32,879 nucleotides of DNA, from positions 1-32,879 of the forward strand of contig CAKUQM010000020.1 in NCBI GenBank assembly GCA_934675465.1, written 5' to 3'. This stretch comes from an uncultured Erysipelotrichaceae bacterium. GTDB lineage: Bacteria > Bacillota_I > Bacilli_A > Erysipelotrichales > Erysipelotrichaceae. The position numbers and the translations under genes are program-made. Below the pieces are notes generated by a model. The model did not search any database, was not told the origin of the DNA, and worked only from the letters and a program-made list of their open reading frames with translations. This document shows, one piece after another, positions 23,096 through 31,304 of the stretch. Position 1 is the first letter of the stretch, and each line of letters starts with the position of its first letter.

Positions 23096-24960
23096 ACAAT
23101 CACCTCATATGGTCTTAATTTATCACTATCACTATTATAATTACTCAACACAACATCTTTAACTATTGGCTTCTTTAAAGTCTTATCAGTTAAATTCATT
23201 ACTACTACAAATGTTTCATCATCTAATGTACGGTTGTAAATCAAAATATCGTTACCGGGCACGAATCCGGGCACGAATCCGGGCACGAATCTTACGGGCT
23301 CGAAGCTTCCATAAATCAAACATTCATTATCCTTACGAAGTTTAATAGCCTTCTTATAGTAATTTAATATTGAATTATCATCCTTAAGTTCGCTTTCAAC
23401 GTTATATTTCCTATAATCAGGATTAATATTTATCCAAGGATTAACACTAGAGAAACCTGCATAAGTTTCATCTTTCCACTGCATTGGCGTTCTGGCATTA
23501 TCCCTAGAACCATATTCCAATCTCTTCAAGATATTCTTATCCTTTTTATGAAGTTCATAAAAATTTAAAGTTTCGACATCACGATACTCACTCAAATCCT
23601 TAAAAGGATAATTAGCCATACCAATCTCATCACCCTGATAAATATAAGGAGTACCCTTTAAAGTCATCATCAAAGTTATCAACAATTTAGCTACTCCATC
23701 ACGATACTTTAAATCCTTATCAACCTTAGACAACATCCTAGGATTATCATGATTATTCATAAACACAGTAGGCCAAGCATGATTAGAATACTTCATCTGC
23801 CATCTAATAAGCTCAGGCACCATCTTTCTTAAATCGAAATCATAAACATCAAAACGCTTCTTACCGGGATTATCAATATGATCAAAAGAAAATAATTGAC
23901 TTAATTCATCACTATCATCACCCGCAATAAACCTACCTAGTTTAACACCAGCGCCAGGACATTCTCCTACTGTATAAGCCTTATGAGGCTTTAAACATCT
24001 TTGATTAAATTCCTTTAAATACTCATCCAAATGATTACCATGGAAATAATGTTCAATACCCACAAAAGAAATTAATTCACCAATAGTCTTATTGCCATCT
24101 CTTAAAGGCCTATTCTTAGATATCATCGACACAACATCCAATCTAAAACCATCAGCGCCCTTATCCAACCAATAATTGGCAATATCATACATCTCTTCTC
24201 TGACCAAAGGATTATCCCAATTTAAGTCTATTTGTTTATCCGCAAATAGATGTAGGACATATTGTTTTCTTTCATTAAAATATTTCCAAGCAGGACCTGA
24301 AAAGAAAGAAGTCCAGTTAGTAGGCTCGTCTTTCCAAATATAATAATCATCATAAGGTTTAATTCTCTTCAAAGATTTCTTAAACCATTCATGTTCATCA
24401 GAAGTATGATTCATTACCAAATCAATAATAACCTTGATATCTCTTTTATGAGCTTCAATAAATAAATTGTCAACATCTTCCATAGTCCCAAACTCAGCCA
24501 TGATCTTTTTATAATCACGAATATCATAGCCATTATCACAATTAGGTGAATCATAAAAGGGACAAATCCATAAGGCATCTACACCCAAATCCTTTAGATA
24601 ATCTAGCTTAGAAGTAATGCCATTAATATCACCTATTCCATCACCATTAGAATCCTTAAAAGAACGGGGATAGATTTGATAGAAAACAGCTTCCTTCCAC
24701 CATTCTCTTTTAATACTTGGATTATCATCGTTGTCTTCAATATTAAAAGAGTTTAACAAATCAACAAACGCATCGATTGCCTCATCATTAAACTTATTAA
24801 ACGTTAAATATTTCAAGGAACTCAGCTTAATACCACCAATCAGTTTCTTCTCAATCAAACTCTCATCCATTCCAAGTGAATAGAATAAGCGAGCCAAAAG
24901 ATCATGACCAGAAGGGGTCTTAAACACATCAATTAATTTAGACTTCCTTGTTACTAACAT
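23071..24960 (-). CDS. GH13 alpha-glucosidase / oligo-1,6-glucosidase with an N-terminal extension
   Basis: Cytosolic glycosidase that cleaves glucose from isomalto- or malto-oligosaccharides. Residues 1-85 are an added domain (contains TPSGHDLLARLFYSLG) that is not part of the catalytic barrel; the GH13 fold starts at REWWKEAVFYQIYPRSF. Region I DLVMNHTS (180-187), the nucleophile Asp275 in GFRLDVVS, acid/base Glu333 in YTVGECPG and Asp405 in MNNHDNPR are all present. DEIGMANYPF and NARTPMQW are typical of oligo-1,6-glucosidases. A trehalose-6-phosphate hydrolase is the main alternative, of interest because treP and treR are in the window but no other treA is. The FVPG unit is repeated three times at residues 558-569. 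Confidence 0.85.
   Translation of the reverse strand: MLVTRKSKLIDVFKTPSGHDLLARLFYSLGMDESLIEKKLIGGIKLSSLKYLTFNKFNDEAIDAFVDLLNSFNIEDNDDNPSIKREWWKEAVFYQIYPRSFKDSNGDGIGDINGITSKLDYLKDLGVDALWICPFYDSPNCDNGYDIRDYKKIMAEFGTMEDVDNLFIEAHKRDIKVIIDLVMNHTSDEHEWFKKSLKRIKPYDDYYIWKDEPTNWTSFFSGPAWKYFNERKQYVLHLFADKQIDLNWDNPLVREEMYDIANYWLDKGADGFRLDVVSMISKNRPLRDGNKTIGELISFVGIEHYFHGNHLDEYLKEFNQRCLKPHKAYTVGECPGAGVKLGRFIAGDDSDELSQLFSFDHIDNPGKKRFDVYDFDLRKMVPELIRWQMKYSNHAWPTVFMNNHDNPRMLSKVDKDLKYRDGVAKLLITLMMTLKGTPYIYQGDEIGMANYPFKDLSEYRDVETLNFYELHKKDKNILKRLEYGSRDNARTPMQWKDETYAGFSSVNPWININPDYRKYNVESELKDDNSILNYYKKAIKLRKDNECLIYGSFEPVRFVPGFVPGFVPGNDILIYNRTLDDETFVVVMNLTDKTLKKPIVKDVVLSNYNSDSDKLRPYEVIVCKKVERY
23255..23290. repeat. 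Three tandem copies of a 12-bp unit
   Basis: CCGGGCACGAAT occurs three times with no mismatch, at 23255-23266, 23267-23278 and 23279-23290. Being a multiple of three it adds FVPG units in frame to the C-terminal beta domain of the GH13 protein. The unit is GC-rich against the local AT-rich background and looks like a recent slippage expansion. Confidence 0.95.
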
Positions 24961-24962
24961 AA

Positions 24963-25661
24963 TTATTCTCCTCTTTTATCAAGGATATTAAAAATCATAA
25001 TACCAGCAGCTACTGAAGCATTCAAACTGTTAATATGACCCTTCATTGGCATCTTAACAATAAAGTCGCACTCTTCCTTAACAAGACGACTCATGCCCTC
25101 ACCCTCAGAACCAATAACCAAAGCCACATTCATGTTATAGTCAATCTTATTATAAAGATCATTACCAGAACCATCAGTACCAACAACCCAGTACCCATTG
25201 TCCTTTAGTTCTTTAATGGTATTAACCATATTAGTCACTTCAGCAACCTTAACATACTCAAGCGCCCCACAAGCGACCTTAGCAACAGTATCATTTAAAT
25301 GAACACTATTATGTTTCTTATAAACCAAACCATCAGCACCAGCACACTCACAAGTTCTAATAATAGCACCTAAATTATGAGGATCCTTTAGTCCATCTAA
25401 TAAGACGATAAGACCCTTTTCCTTCTTCATCATCGACTTAACGGTAGCTAATTTATATTCCTTGGTATAAGCTAAACAACCCTGATGATTGCCATTCTTA
25501 CTTAAAATATCTAACTTCTTTTTATCAACGATTTTATATTTAATATTCTTCTTTTCTAAATCTTTAAGATATTGACAATCCTTTGTGATCAAAGCTTCCT
25601 TAATACGATCACTTCTTAAAGCCTCTATAAAACTATTTTTTCCATAAATGATATCACTCAT
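24963..25661 (-). CDS. rlmB: 23S rRNA 2'-O-methyltransferase, TrmH/RlmB family
   Basis: SPOUT-class enzyme that methylates the 2'-OH of a guanosine in 23S rRNA. The three knot motifs are present: motif 1 DPHNLGAIIRT with the catalytic Arg, motif 2 ALVIGSEGEGM, and motif 3 MKGHINSLNASVAAGIM. A short L30e-like substrate-binding domain is at residues 1-80 (IIYGKNSFIEAL). 232 residues, slightly shorter than most. AAGGTGG precedes the ATG. In Firmicutes it usually follows mrnC directly; here the toxin-antitoxin pair lies between them. Confidence 0.92.
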   Translation of the reverse strand: MSDIIYGKNSFIEALRSDRIKEALITKDCQYLKDLEKKNIKYKIVDKKKLDILSKNGNHQGCLAYTKEYKLATVKSMMKKEKGLIVLLDGLKDPHNLGAIIRTCECAGADGLVYKKHNSVHLNDTVAKVACGALEYVKVAEVTNMVNTIKELKDNGYWVVGTDGSGNDLYNKIDYNMNVALVIGSEGEGMSRLVKEECDFIVKMPMKGHINSLNASVAAGIMIFNILDKRGE

Positions 25662-25683
25662 ATCTTTACCACCTTAACATTGT

Positions 25684-26448
25684 TTATTTTATCATGCTTA
25701 AGCTTGCAAAAGGCTTCTTTAACAAATAGATTGCTTGTTCATTTTTAATAGAATGAACTTTTAATAAATTAGAATCGAATGGTTCTTTCTCTAAAATCGA
25801 AATAAAATCCTCTATATCTCTTTGTACCATTACAGGAATGGTTTTAACCTCTTCCAACTCTAATTGGGCAACTATTCTTAAAATATCCTTTTTATGCTTA
25901 CTTATATCATTAGAATCCACCTTTTCTCCGTTATTTTTCCTGTTTAATAAATCAAGATAAGCTTTTGCCTTAAACAAAATTAAATATTCAGGTCTTAACA
26001 CTGATAAGCCATCTTCAATAACCCTTCCTTCTAACAAGATTCGATAATAATCTTCGTTTAACAAAATAGCTGAAAGACTCGAAATTGAATCATCGATATG
26101 AATAGGCGTTATCCCTTTAATTTCCTTTAACTCAAAATTTTCTCTACAAAAGAGTTCAATCATTCTTGGATAATTATCAACCTCCGGCTTATCAAACCTA
26201 TAGAATTGAGGTACACCTCTATTGGTAACCTTGTTTCTGTATTTACCGCCTTTTATAAATTCCCAAAATCTTTTACCAAAATCAGGTGTTAAAGCTTCAA
26301 CAATCAATACCATATCTAAATCTCTAGTATTTCTAAAAGTTGCATCCCTATTTTTAAACACAATATCACAAGCTGTTCCACCTATAAGGACATATTGATC
26401 TTCATATCCTTTAAAATAATTTTTAAATTTTTCTAATCCGTAAACCAC
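25684..26448 (-). CDS. AbiEii-like nucleotidyltransferase (toxin candidate)
   Basis: 254 residues. The N-terminus has the nucleotidyltransferase motif VLIGGTACDIVF (Gly23-Gly24) followed by NTRDLDMVLIV (Asp43, Asp45), as in AbiEii/type IV toxins, which modify tRNA or other targets with NTPs. The middle contains PEYLILFKAKAYLDLLNRK, typical of this family. Its start overlaps the upstream wHTH gene by 16 bases, the usual antitoxin-first order. Toxicity has not been shown for this protein, and some relatives are not toxins. It lies in a housekeeping cluster, which fits a recently inserted module. Confidence 0.7.
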   Translation of the reverse strand: MVYGLEKFKNYFKGYEDQYVLIGGTACDIVFKNRDATFRNTRDLDMVLIVEALTPDFGKRFWEFIKGGKYRNKVTNRGVPQFYRFDKPEVDNYPRMIELFCRENFELKEIKGITPIHIDDSISSLSAILLNEDYYRILLEGRVIEDGLSVLRPEYLILFKAKAYLDLLNRKNNGEKVDSNDISKHKKDILRIVAQLELEEVKTIPVMVQRDIEDFISILEKEPFDSNLLKVHSIKNEQAIYLLKKPFASLSMIK

Positions 26449-27392
26449 ACATTCTCCTTTAACATTTCTTTTATAGAAAGGTCCACTCTAGGATCATCTA
26501 AGTCTTCTTGAGACAAAGACAAGATGACGCTAAATGGATCTTCTACATTATTATTGTCAAAGTTTATGAAATATCCTACCTCTAATACTAAACTTCCTAT
26601 TTCTTCTCCAAAATATACAGGCTCCATTTCTCTTATTCCACTTTTTACGATATCTTTTTTTGTTACTACATATGTTGGATAATTATTATCCTGCAACAAC
26701 GAATATTCACATAGCGCACTAATGCCACCTAATTTATCTAGTTTTACATCTCTAGAAAACGCATATGTTTTTATTACAGGACTTCTTAGTTTATCTTTAA
26801 TATCTCCCCACAATTTTTCTATATCTTTGGGTATTGAGATTACTCTAGATTCTCCTTTTATATCTAAAATTTTAATACCAAAATACTGTATTTCATCGAA
26901 GCATCTATTTGCAGACATTCTAGTAACTCCGAGCTTTTTAGCAGCTTGAGCTGCAGTTACGTTTTGCCACCTTTCGTATAAAGCGATTAATACCATTTTT
27001 TGAGCCAAAAAAGAAATCATAGATACAGGAGGAATGATTTTCTCCTTGCTGCTAGTTAACACAATACACATAAACGGCAAATATATTTGTACACCCTTGA
27101 CCACAAAAGGAATTCCTTCTTCTTTTAATCTTTTTCTTCTGTAATAACTTGTAAAATCCATAAAAATAGCACATTTTAAATTGAATTTTCTTTCCATTAG
27201 TTTTTGGTTAGCTATTAGATGTCTTAAGCCAACATCTTCTTTCGGCTTAATCGCAATAAAATGTGCACCGTTTATCTTAACATCATAAAAAGCATATCTA
27301 GCTCTATACATCCAAGCTAAGTTGTCATAATATTTATCGGTTTCAACCATCGAAACCTTTAGGCATGTCTCTTTTTCTAAATAGTCTTTCAT
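26433..27392 (-). CDS. Winged-helix protein paired with the AbiEii-like gene (antitoxin candidate)
   Basis: 319 residues. Residues about 132-173 form a helix-turn-helix (ALYERWQNVTAAQAAKKLGV and TRMSANRCFDEIQYFGI), in the middle of the protein with long domains on both sides. Such proteins are commonly encoded directly before AbiEii-like genes in Firmicutes and repress their own promoter. No Shine-Dalgarno sequence stands before the ATG at 27392; instead, GTTAC boxes reach to within a few bases of it. The 16-base overlap with the next gene ensures coexpression. Confidence 0.65.
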   Translation of the reverse strand: MKDYLEKETCLKVSMVETDKYYDNLAWMYRARYAFYDVKINGAHFIAIKPKEDVGLRHLIANQKLMERKFNLKCAIFMDFTSYYRRKRLKEEGIPFVVKGVQIYLPFMCIVLTSSKEKIIPPVSMISFLAQKMVLIALYERWQNVTAAQAAKKLGVTRMSANRCFDEIQYFGIKILDIKGESRVISIPKDIEKLWGDIKDKLRSPVIKTYAFSRDVKLDKLGGISALCEYSLLQDNNYPTYVVTKKDIVKSGIREMEPVYFGEEIGSLVLEVGYFINFDNNNVEDPFSVILSLSQEDLDDPRVDLSIKEMLKENVWFTD

Positions 27393-27538
27393 AATTTGTA
27401 ACTTAAATTTTAAATTTGTAACCTATTTTATGTTACATTTTTAAAATACCATATTATTTAATAGTATACAATCATCAAAATACCTTTATTTATAAGCCAA
27501 TTTGACATTTTTTATATATTAAATTTTATGTTACAAAT
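27393..27538 (-). promoter_or_regulatory. Cluster of GTAAC boxes upstream of the wHTH gene
   Basis: ATTTGTAAC or its reverse complement occurs at 27394-27402, 27414-27422 (period 20 bp) and 27530-27538, with a shorter TGTTAC at 27431-27436; another ATGTTACAAATT is at 27644-27655 over the mrnC stop. On the minus strand TGTAACATAAAAT occurs twice. Repeats in both orientations next to a putative antitoxin-regulator start look like its operators. No clear promoter was found. Confidence 0.5.
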
Positions 27539-27555
27539 ATATTTTTGTACTATTG

Positions 27556-27604
27556 AATGGGGAATTGCGTATGTTTTGACAAAAATCAAATGGGGATTTG
27601 CGTA
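27556..27604. repeat. Direct repeat of 16 bp with 33-bp period
   Basis: AATGGGGAATTGCGTA (27556-27571) and AATGGGGATTTGCGTA (27589-27604), one mismatch, 33 bp from start to start, between mrnC and the toxin-antitoxin pair. The same spacing is seen in the unrelated repeat at 32685-32734. Confidence 0.9.
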
Positions 27605-27653
27605 AAATAAAAATTCGCAACCTAAACTTAAGTCACGAATTCTATGTTACAAA

Positions 27654-28037
27654 TTAATAAATTTCATCAATATGAGAAAAGATAGTCTCAAACATTAAAT
27701 CCAATCTATCTTTATCTGTAAGATACAAATATCCAACAATGGCTTCAATACCACTAGCACACTGATAAGAAATTAAATCACCATTCTTAGGAATATGAGT
27801 AATATGATTACGACCTCTTTTATAAGCATCCAACTCGTTCTCATTGAAGAAATTGTGATTTTTCAAATACTCAAAAGCCTTCATTTGACCCTTAGCACAA
27901 TTCAAAGAGTTACACTTCTTCTGCAAATCCTTTGAAGATTGATACTTATTAGTCACAAAATATTCTCTTACCCTTAAGGTATAAACCGCATCACCAATAA
28001 AACTCAAGGAGTTAGAACTAACTTCTTTGATATCCAT
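27654..28037 (-). CDS. mrnC: Mini-ribonuclease III
   Basis: RNase III catalytic domain without a double-stranded-RNA-binding domain, which trims 23S rRNA ends. 127 residues, the usual length. LSFIGDAVYTLRVREYF carries the catalytic acidic residue (Asp16), YKRGRNH the mid motif and ASGIEAIVGYLYL the second catalytic Glu. The start overlaps the stop of cysS by one base (28037), as in many Firmicutes. Confidence 0.93.
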   Translation of the reverse strand: MDIKEVSSNSLSFIGDAVYTLRVREYFVTNKYQSSKDLQKKCNSLNCAKGQMKAFEYLKNHNFFNENELDAYKRGRNHITHIPKNGDLISYQCASGIEAIVGYLYLTDKDRLDLMFETIFSHIDEIY

Positions 28038-29365
28038 TAAAGAATTCCCTTTTGTGATAACTGTGCTCTTAACTCATCAGCCTTCTTGAAATCCTTAACT
28101 GACTTAGCATCCATCCACTCTTGATACATCTTCTTATCATCATCAGACATAGTCATATCAGGTAAGACAATACCTAACACATTCATGCATCTAACAAGGG
28201 TATTAACTTCTTTACCTAAAGCTTCAAAATTAATTTCCTTTACTCTTACTAGTTGATTAATATTCTTAACAATCTCAAAGATTACTGCATACGCATTAGG
28301 AGTATTCAAATCATCAGCCATCGCATCCATGAAACGCTTATAAGCATCCTCATCAACACCATCAACCTTAATATCATTAACTTCTAACTTAACGCAAGCT
28401 TGTTTATAAGCTGTAATAATCTTAGTCAACTCAGCCTTACTAGACTCGATAATCTCATCAGAAACATTCACATCATCACGATATTGAGTAGCCAACAAGA
28501 ACCATCTTAGAACCATTGGATCAACCTTACTCAAGATATCCTTAGCAGTAATGAAATTACCAAGTGACTTAGACATCTTAACACCATTAATATCAATCAT
28601 ACCTGAATGAACCCAATAATTAGCTAACTCAGATTCATTAATAGCCATAGATTGTGCTCTTTCATTCTCATGATGAGGGAATTTTAAGTCCTTACCGCCA
28701 CCATGAATATCAATCAAAGAACCAAGTTCCTTATTAATCATCACAACACACTCTGTATGCCAACCAGGTCTACCAATTGAATATCTAGTAGGCCACTTAA
28801 TGCCATCTTCTGTTTTCTTCCACAAAGCGAAATCAAGTGGCGATTCCTTTAAATCATTCTCTTCAATACGAGCACCAACTTGTAAATCATCTAAGTTTTG
28901 ATTAGATAGACTTCCGTAATCAGCTACAGAACTAGTTCTGAAATATACATCACCATCTTTTTCATAAGCAGCACCCTTATCTACCAAACCATCGATGAAA
29001 GAAATAATCTCATCCATTGTCTCAGTAACTCTTGGCGTCTTATATAAATCAGCTGCATTTAACTTATGTCTAACATCATTATAAGCAGCAATCATCTCAT
29101 CAGTTAATTCCTTCTCAGAAATACCCAATTCCTTACTTCTTCTGATAATCTTATCATCAACATCAGTATAGTTAGATACATACTTTACCTTATAACCCAA
29201 CTCTTCAAAAGTTCTTCTTAAAGTATCAAACACAACAACTGGTCTTACATTACCAATATGAACATTATCATATACTGTAGGACCACACACATACATCTTA
29301 ACCTCACCCTCAGTAATAGGCTTAAATTCTTCTTTTTTTAATGTCTTAGTATTATAAATTTTCAT
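28037..29365 (-). CDS. cysS: Cysteinyl-tRNA synthetase
   Basis: Class I aminoacyl-tRNA synthetase that charges tRNA(Cys). HIGH-type motif HIGN at residues 36-39, KMSKS at 263-267, and zinc ligands Cys27, Cys206 and the HHENE segment near 231-235. 442 residues, a little shorter than the common 465, with the C-terminal anticodon-binding end trimmed. AAAAGGAG precedes the ATG. The start overlaps the 63-residue gene upstream by 14 bases. Followed by mrnC. Confidence 0.95.
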   Translation of the reverse strand: MKIYNTKTLKKEEFKPITEGEVKMYVCGPTVYDNVHIGNVRPVVVFDTLRRTFEELGYKVKYVSNYTDVDDKIIRRSKELGISEKELTDEMIAAYNDVRHKLNAADLYKTPRVTETMDEIISFIDGLVDKGAAYEKDGDVYFRTSSVADYGSLSNQNLDDLQVGARIEENDLKESPLDFALWKKTEDGIKWPTRYSIGRPGWHTECVVMINKELGSLIDIHGGGKDLKFPHHENERAQSMAINESELANYWVHSGMIDINGVKMSKSLGNFITAKDILSKVDPMVLRWFLLATQYRDDVNVSDEIIESSKAELTKIITAYKQACVKLEVNDIKVDGVDEDAYKRFMDAMADDLNTPNAYAVIFEIVKNINQLVRVKEINFEALGKEVNTLVRCMNVLGIVLPDMTMSDDDKKMYQEWMDAKSVKDFKKADELRAQLSQKGIL

Positions 29366-29543
29366 TTGACTCTCCTTTTAAATAAAACCCATATATTGAA
29401 TCAGTAATTGACACAAACTTCTTCAAATCACGATTCTTAATCAAATCATCCTTAGTAAGTTTACCACTCTTTATCATCTCAATAAGCTCTTCATCACTTA
29501 CTTTCTCTTCTTTTCCCTTAATTGTCCAAAGTATCTTATTCAT
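29352..29543 (-). CDS. 63-residue protein, possibly GYF_2-like
   Basis: Sequence pattern ILWTIKGKEEKVSDEELIEM followed by SGKLTKDDLIKN and a final aromatic strand (SIYGFYL) resembles the small GYF_2/DUF4339-like fold, in which a tryptophan near the start and a 'G-x-L-x-x-D' step are typical. The similarity is modest. It overlaps the HTH/RCC1 gene upstream by 4 bases and cysS downstream by 14, so all three are translated in series. Role unknown. Confidence 0.6.
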   Translation of the reverse strand: MNKILWTIKGKEEKVSDEELIEMIKSGKLTKDDLIKNRDLKKFVSITDSIYGFYLKGESNENL

Positions 29544-31258
29544 CTTGTACCAACCTTACAATAATTATAACTTACAGTAGCACCCTGTAATTCACTTCTC
29601 GAATAACGTTGACCACTAGAAACACCATTAACAGCTGTTATCATACTCTCACTATCACTACATTCAATTTCAATTGGTGTAATATTGCCAACGCCTACCG
29701 ACTTTAAATACTCTTCTAGTTCACTTGGACTCATCTTTTTATAATCAAATTCCAAGTCAACAAAATCATCCTCACTCTCACCTGTTTGATAAGTAAAAGG
29801 TACTGTTAACTTTTCTGAATCTAAATAATTCTTGCCATCACCCAATGTTGTTATTTGGATATTGTATGTAGCCTCACTATGTAAGTTCTCCTTAGAGAAA
29901 TTAATAGTCGCATTAGATGTAACACGATACTTATTGATTAAAGTACCATCTTCACTTAACATAGATACCTCATATCCAGAAGCATTCTCTACATTATCAA
30001 AGGATACTTCAATATTATTGCCTATGCTTATCTTTACATTCTTTACAACACTTAGTGCGCTTCCCTTAAAGTAATTTTGTTCAAATTCAAAATTCACATT
30101 CACGCCAGTGCCATAGATCTTATTGCCATCATAGGCAATAAGATAATCATCACATGCAGCTATCGCTTTGATGTTTTTCCATGAAGTTGCGTTAGATACA
30201 AAGTTTGTATCATCACTTTTTACCAATAATACGCCATCACTTCTTAGTCCCGCCAAGAAGTCATTACCACAAGCGATGTCGATAATATTGCGCCATTTAT
30301 TAGTTTCAAAGATATTACCTTCATTAGAAATTGTTTCTACTGTCTTATCTTCTTTTAGAACCATTAGATAGTTATCACTAGAGGCAATATCCATTGGGTT
30401 TTTAATATTTTTTAATTGGCTAGATCCTAGCATCTTGCCGCAACTCATTAATTTACCATCACTTGTTTTAATGATGGTTGCGTATTTAGAACCATAAATC
30501 TTTATTACATTCTTATATTCAGAAACATCACATTGTCCATATTCATTATCACCAATAGCGTATACTCTTCCGTTATCACTTAGGCCAACAAGGTGTTTAT
30601 CGCCTGCGGCTATATCGATAATGCGATTCCATTTATTTACTTTTTTAGTATCTTCTTCACTAAAACCTATACAATCAACCGTTCCATCTTTTTTAAGTGT
30701 TGCGACAAAGTCTTTACCATTAACTACCTTTAATAAATCTTGATCAGCAGTGTAAATTATATTTTCTATATCTGTTTTATTAGTTTGGTACAAATCACCT
30801 GTTCCATCAATATAATAAATATCATTATCACTCATACTTAAACAGTTGGTGTTAATAAGTTCTGGTGCTTTATATTCTTTATATGTTAGGGCATAGATGC
30901 CCATACATAGTAAAATAAACAAAACTACGATGATGCCACCAAATCTTAATGGATGAACCTTACGGAATTTATTAACCTTTTCTCTAATTGTTTTGTCTGG
31001 CAAGAAATAATATTCATCCTTGCCACTTGGTCCTTTGACATTATGTAGGCCAACACTTGATGAATTAGAAAACAATTCAATTACATCAATACGATAAAAG
31101 GAAGCCAGTTTCTTGCATTGTTCAAAATTACATACAGCACTGCCATTTTCAAACGCCATATAGTCTACCGCATCGATGCCTAAAACCTCAGCAACCTGTG
31201 CTTGAGAATAGTTATAGTGTTTTCTTAGTCTGGCTAATTTATTTGGTAACTTGTTCAT
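29540..31258 (-). CDS. Membrane-anchored XRE-type HTH protein with extracellular RCC1-like, FN3-like and PASTA-like parts
   Basis: 572 residues. An XRE helix-turn-helix at 6-60 (LRKHYNYSQAQVAEVLGIDA), a single membrane segment at about 106-126, then an outside part. Residues about 133-400 carry RCC1-like repeats of the form IDIAAGDKHLVGLSDNGRVY and IDIACGNDFLAGLRSDGVLL, which usually build a beta-propeller. Residues about 402-490 look like a fibronectin type III domain (VSFDNVENASGYEVSM). The last 65 residues contain MSPSELEEYLKSVGVG and a PASTA-like end. It may sense a wall component or ligand outside and act on DNA inside. TATAAT (31266-31271) ends 7 bases before the ATG and there is no good Shine-Dalgarno site. 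Confidence 0.8.
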   Translation of the reverse strand: MNKLPNKLARLRKHYNYSQAQVAEVLGIDAVDYMAFENGSAVCNFEQCKKLASFYRIDVIELFSNSSSVGLHNVKGPSGKDEYYFLPDKTIREKVNKFRKVHPLRFGGIIVVLFILLCMGIYALTYKEYKAPELINTNCLSMSDNDIYYIDGTGDLYQTNKTDIENIIYTADQDLLKVVNGKDFVATLKKDGTVDCIGFSEEDTKKVNKWNRIIDIAAGDKHLVGLSDNGRVYAIGDNEYGQCDVSEYKNVIKIYGSKYATIIKTSDGKLMSCGKMLGSSQLKNIKNPMDIASSDNYLMVLKEDKTVETISNEGNIFETNKWRNIIDIACGNDFLAGLRSDGVLLVKSDDTNFVSNATSWKNIKAIAACDDYLIAYDGNKIYGTGVNVNFEFEQNYFKGSALSVVKNVKISIGNNIEVSFDNVENASGYEVSMLSEDGTLINKYRVTSNATINFSKENLHSEATYNIQITTLGDGKNYLDSEKLTVPFTYQTGESEDDFVDLEFDYKKMSPSELEEYLKSVGVGNITPIEIECSDSESMITAVNGVSSGQRYSRSELQGATVSYNYCKVGTR

Positions 31259-31304
31259 CTTTATAATTATAAGGCATTAGACAAAAACTTATAAATATTT
31301 CCAC

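Noticed and set aside
23255..23290. A CRISPR array
   Set aside because: The 12-bp units are directly adjacent without spacers and lie in frame inside a gene.
27393..27655. A CRISPR array from the repeated GTAAC and GGGGATTTGCG units
   Set aside because: The units are short, of differing orientation and unevenly spaced, and no cas gene is near.
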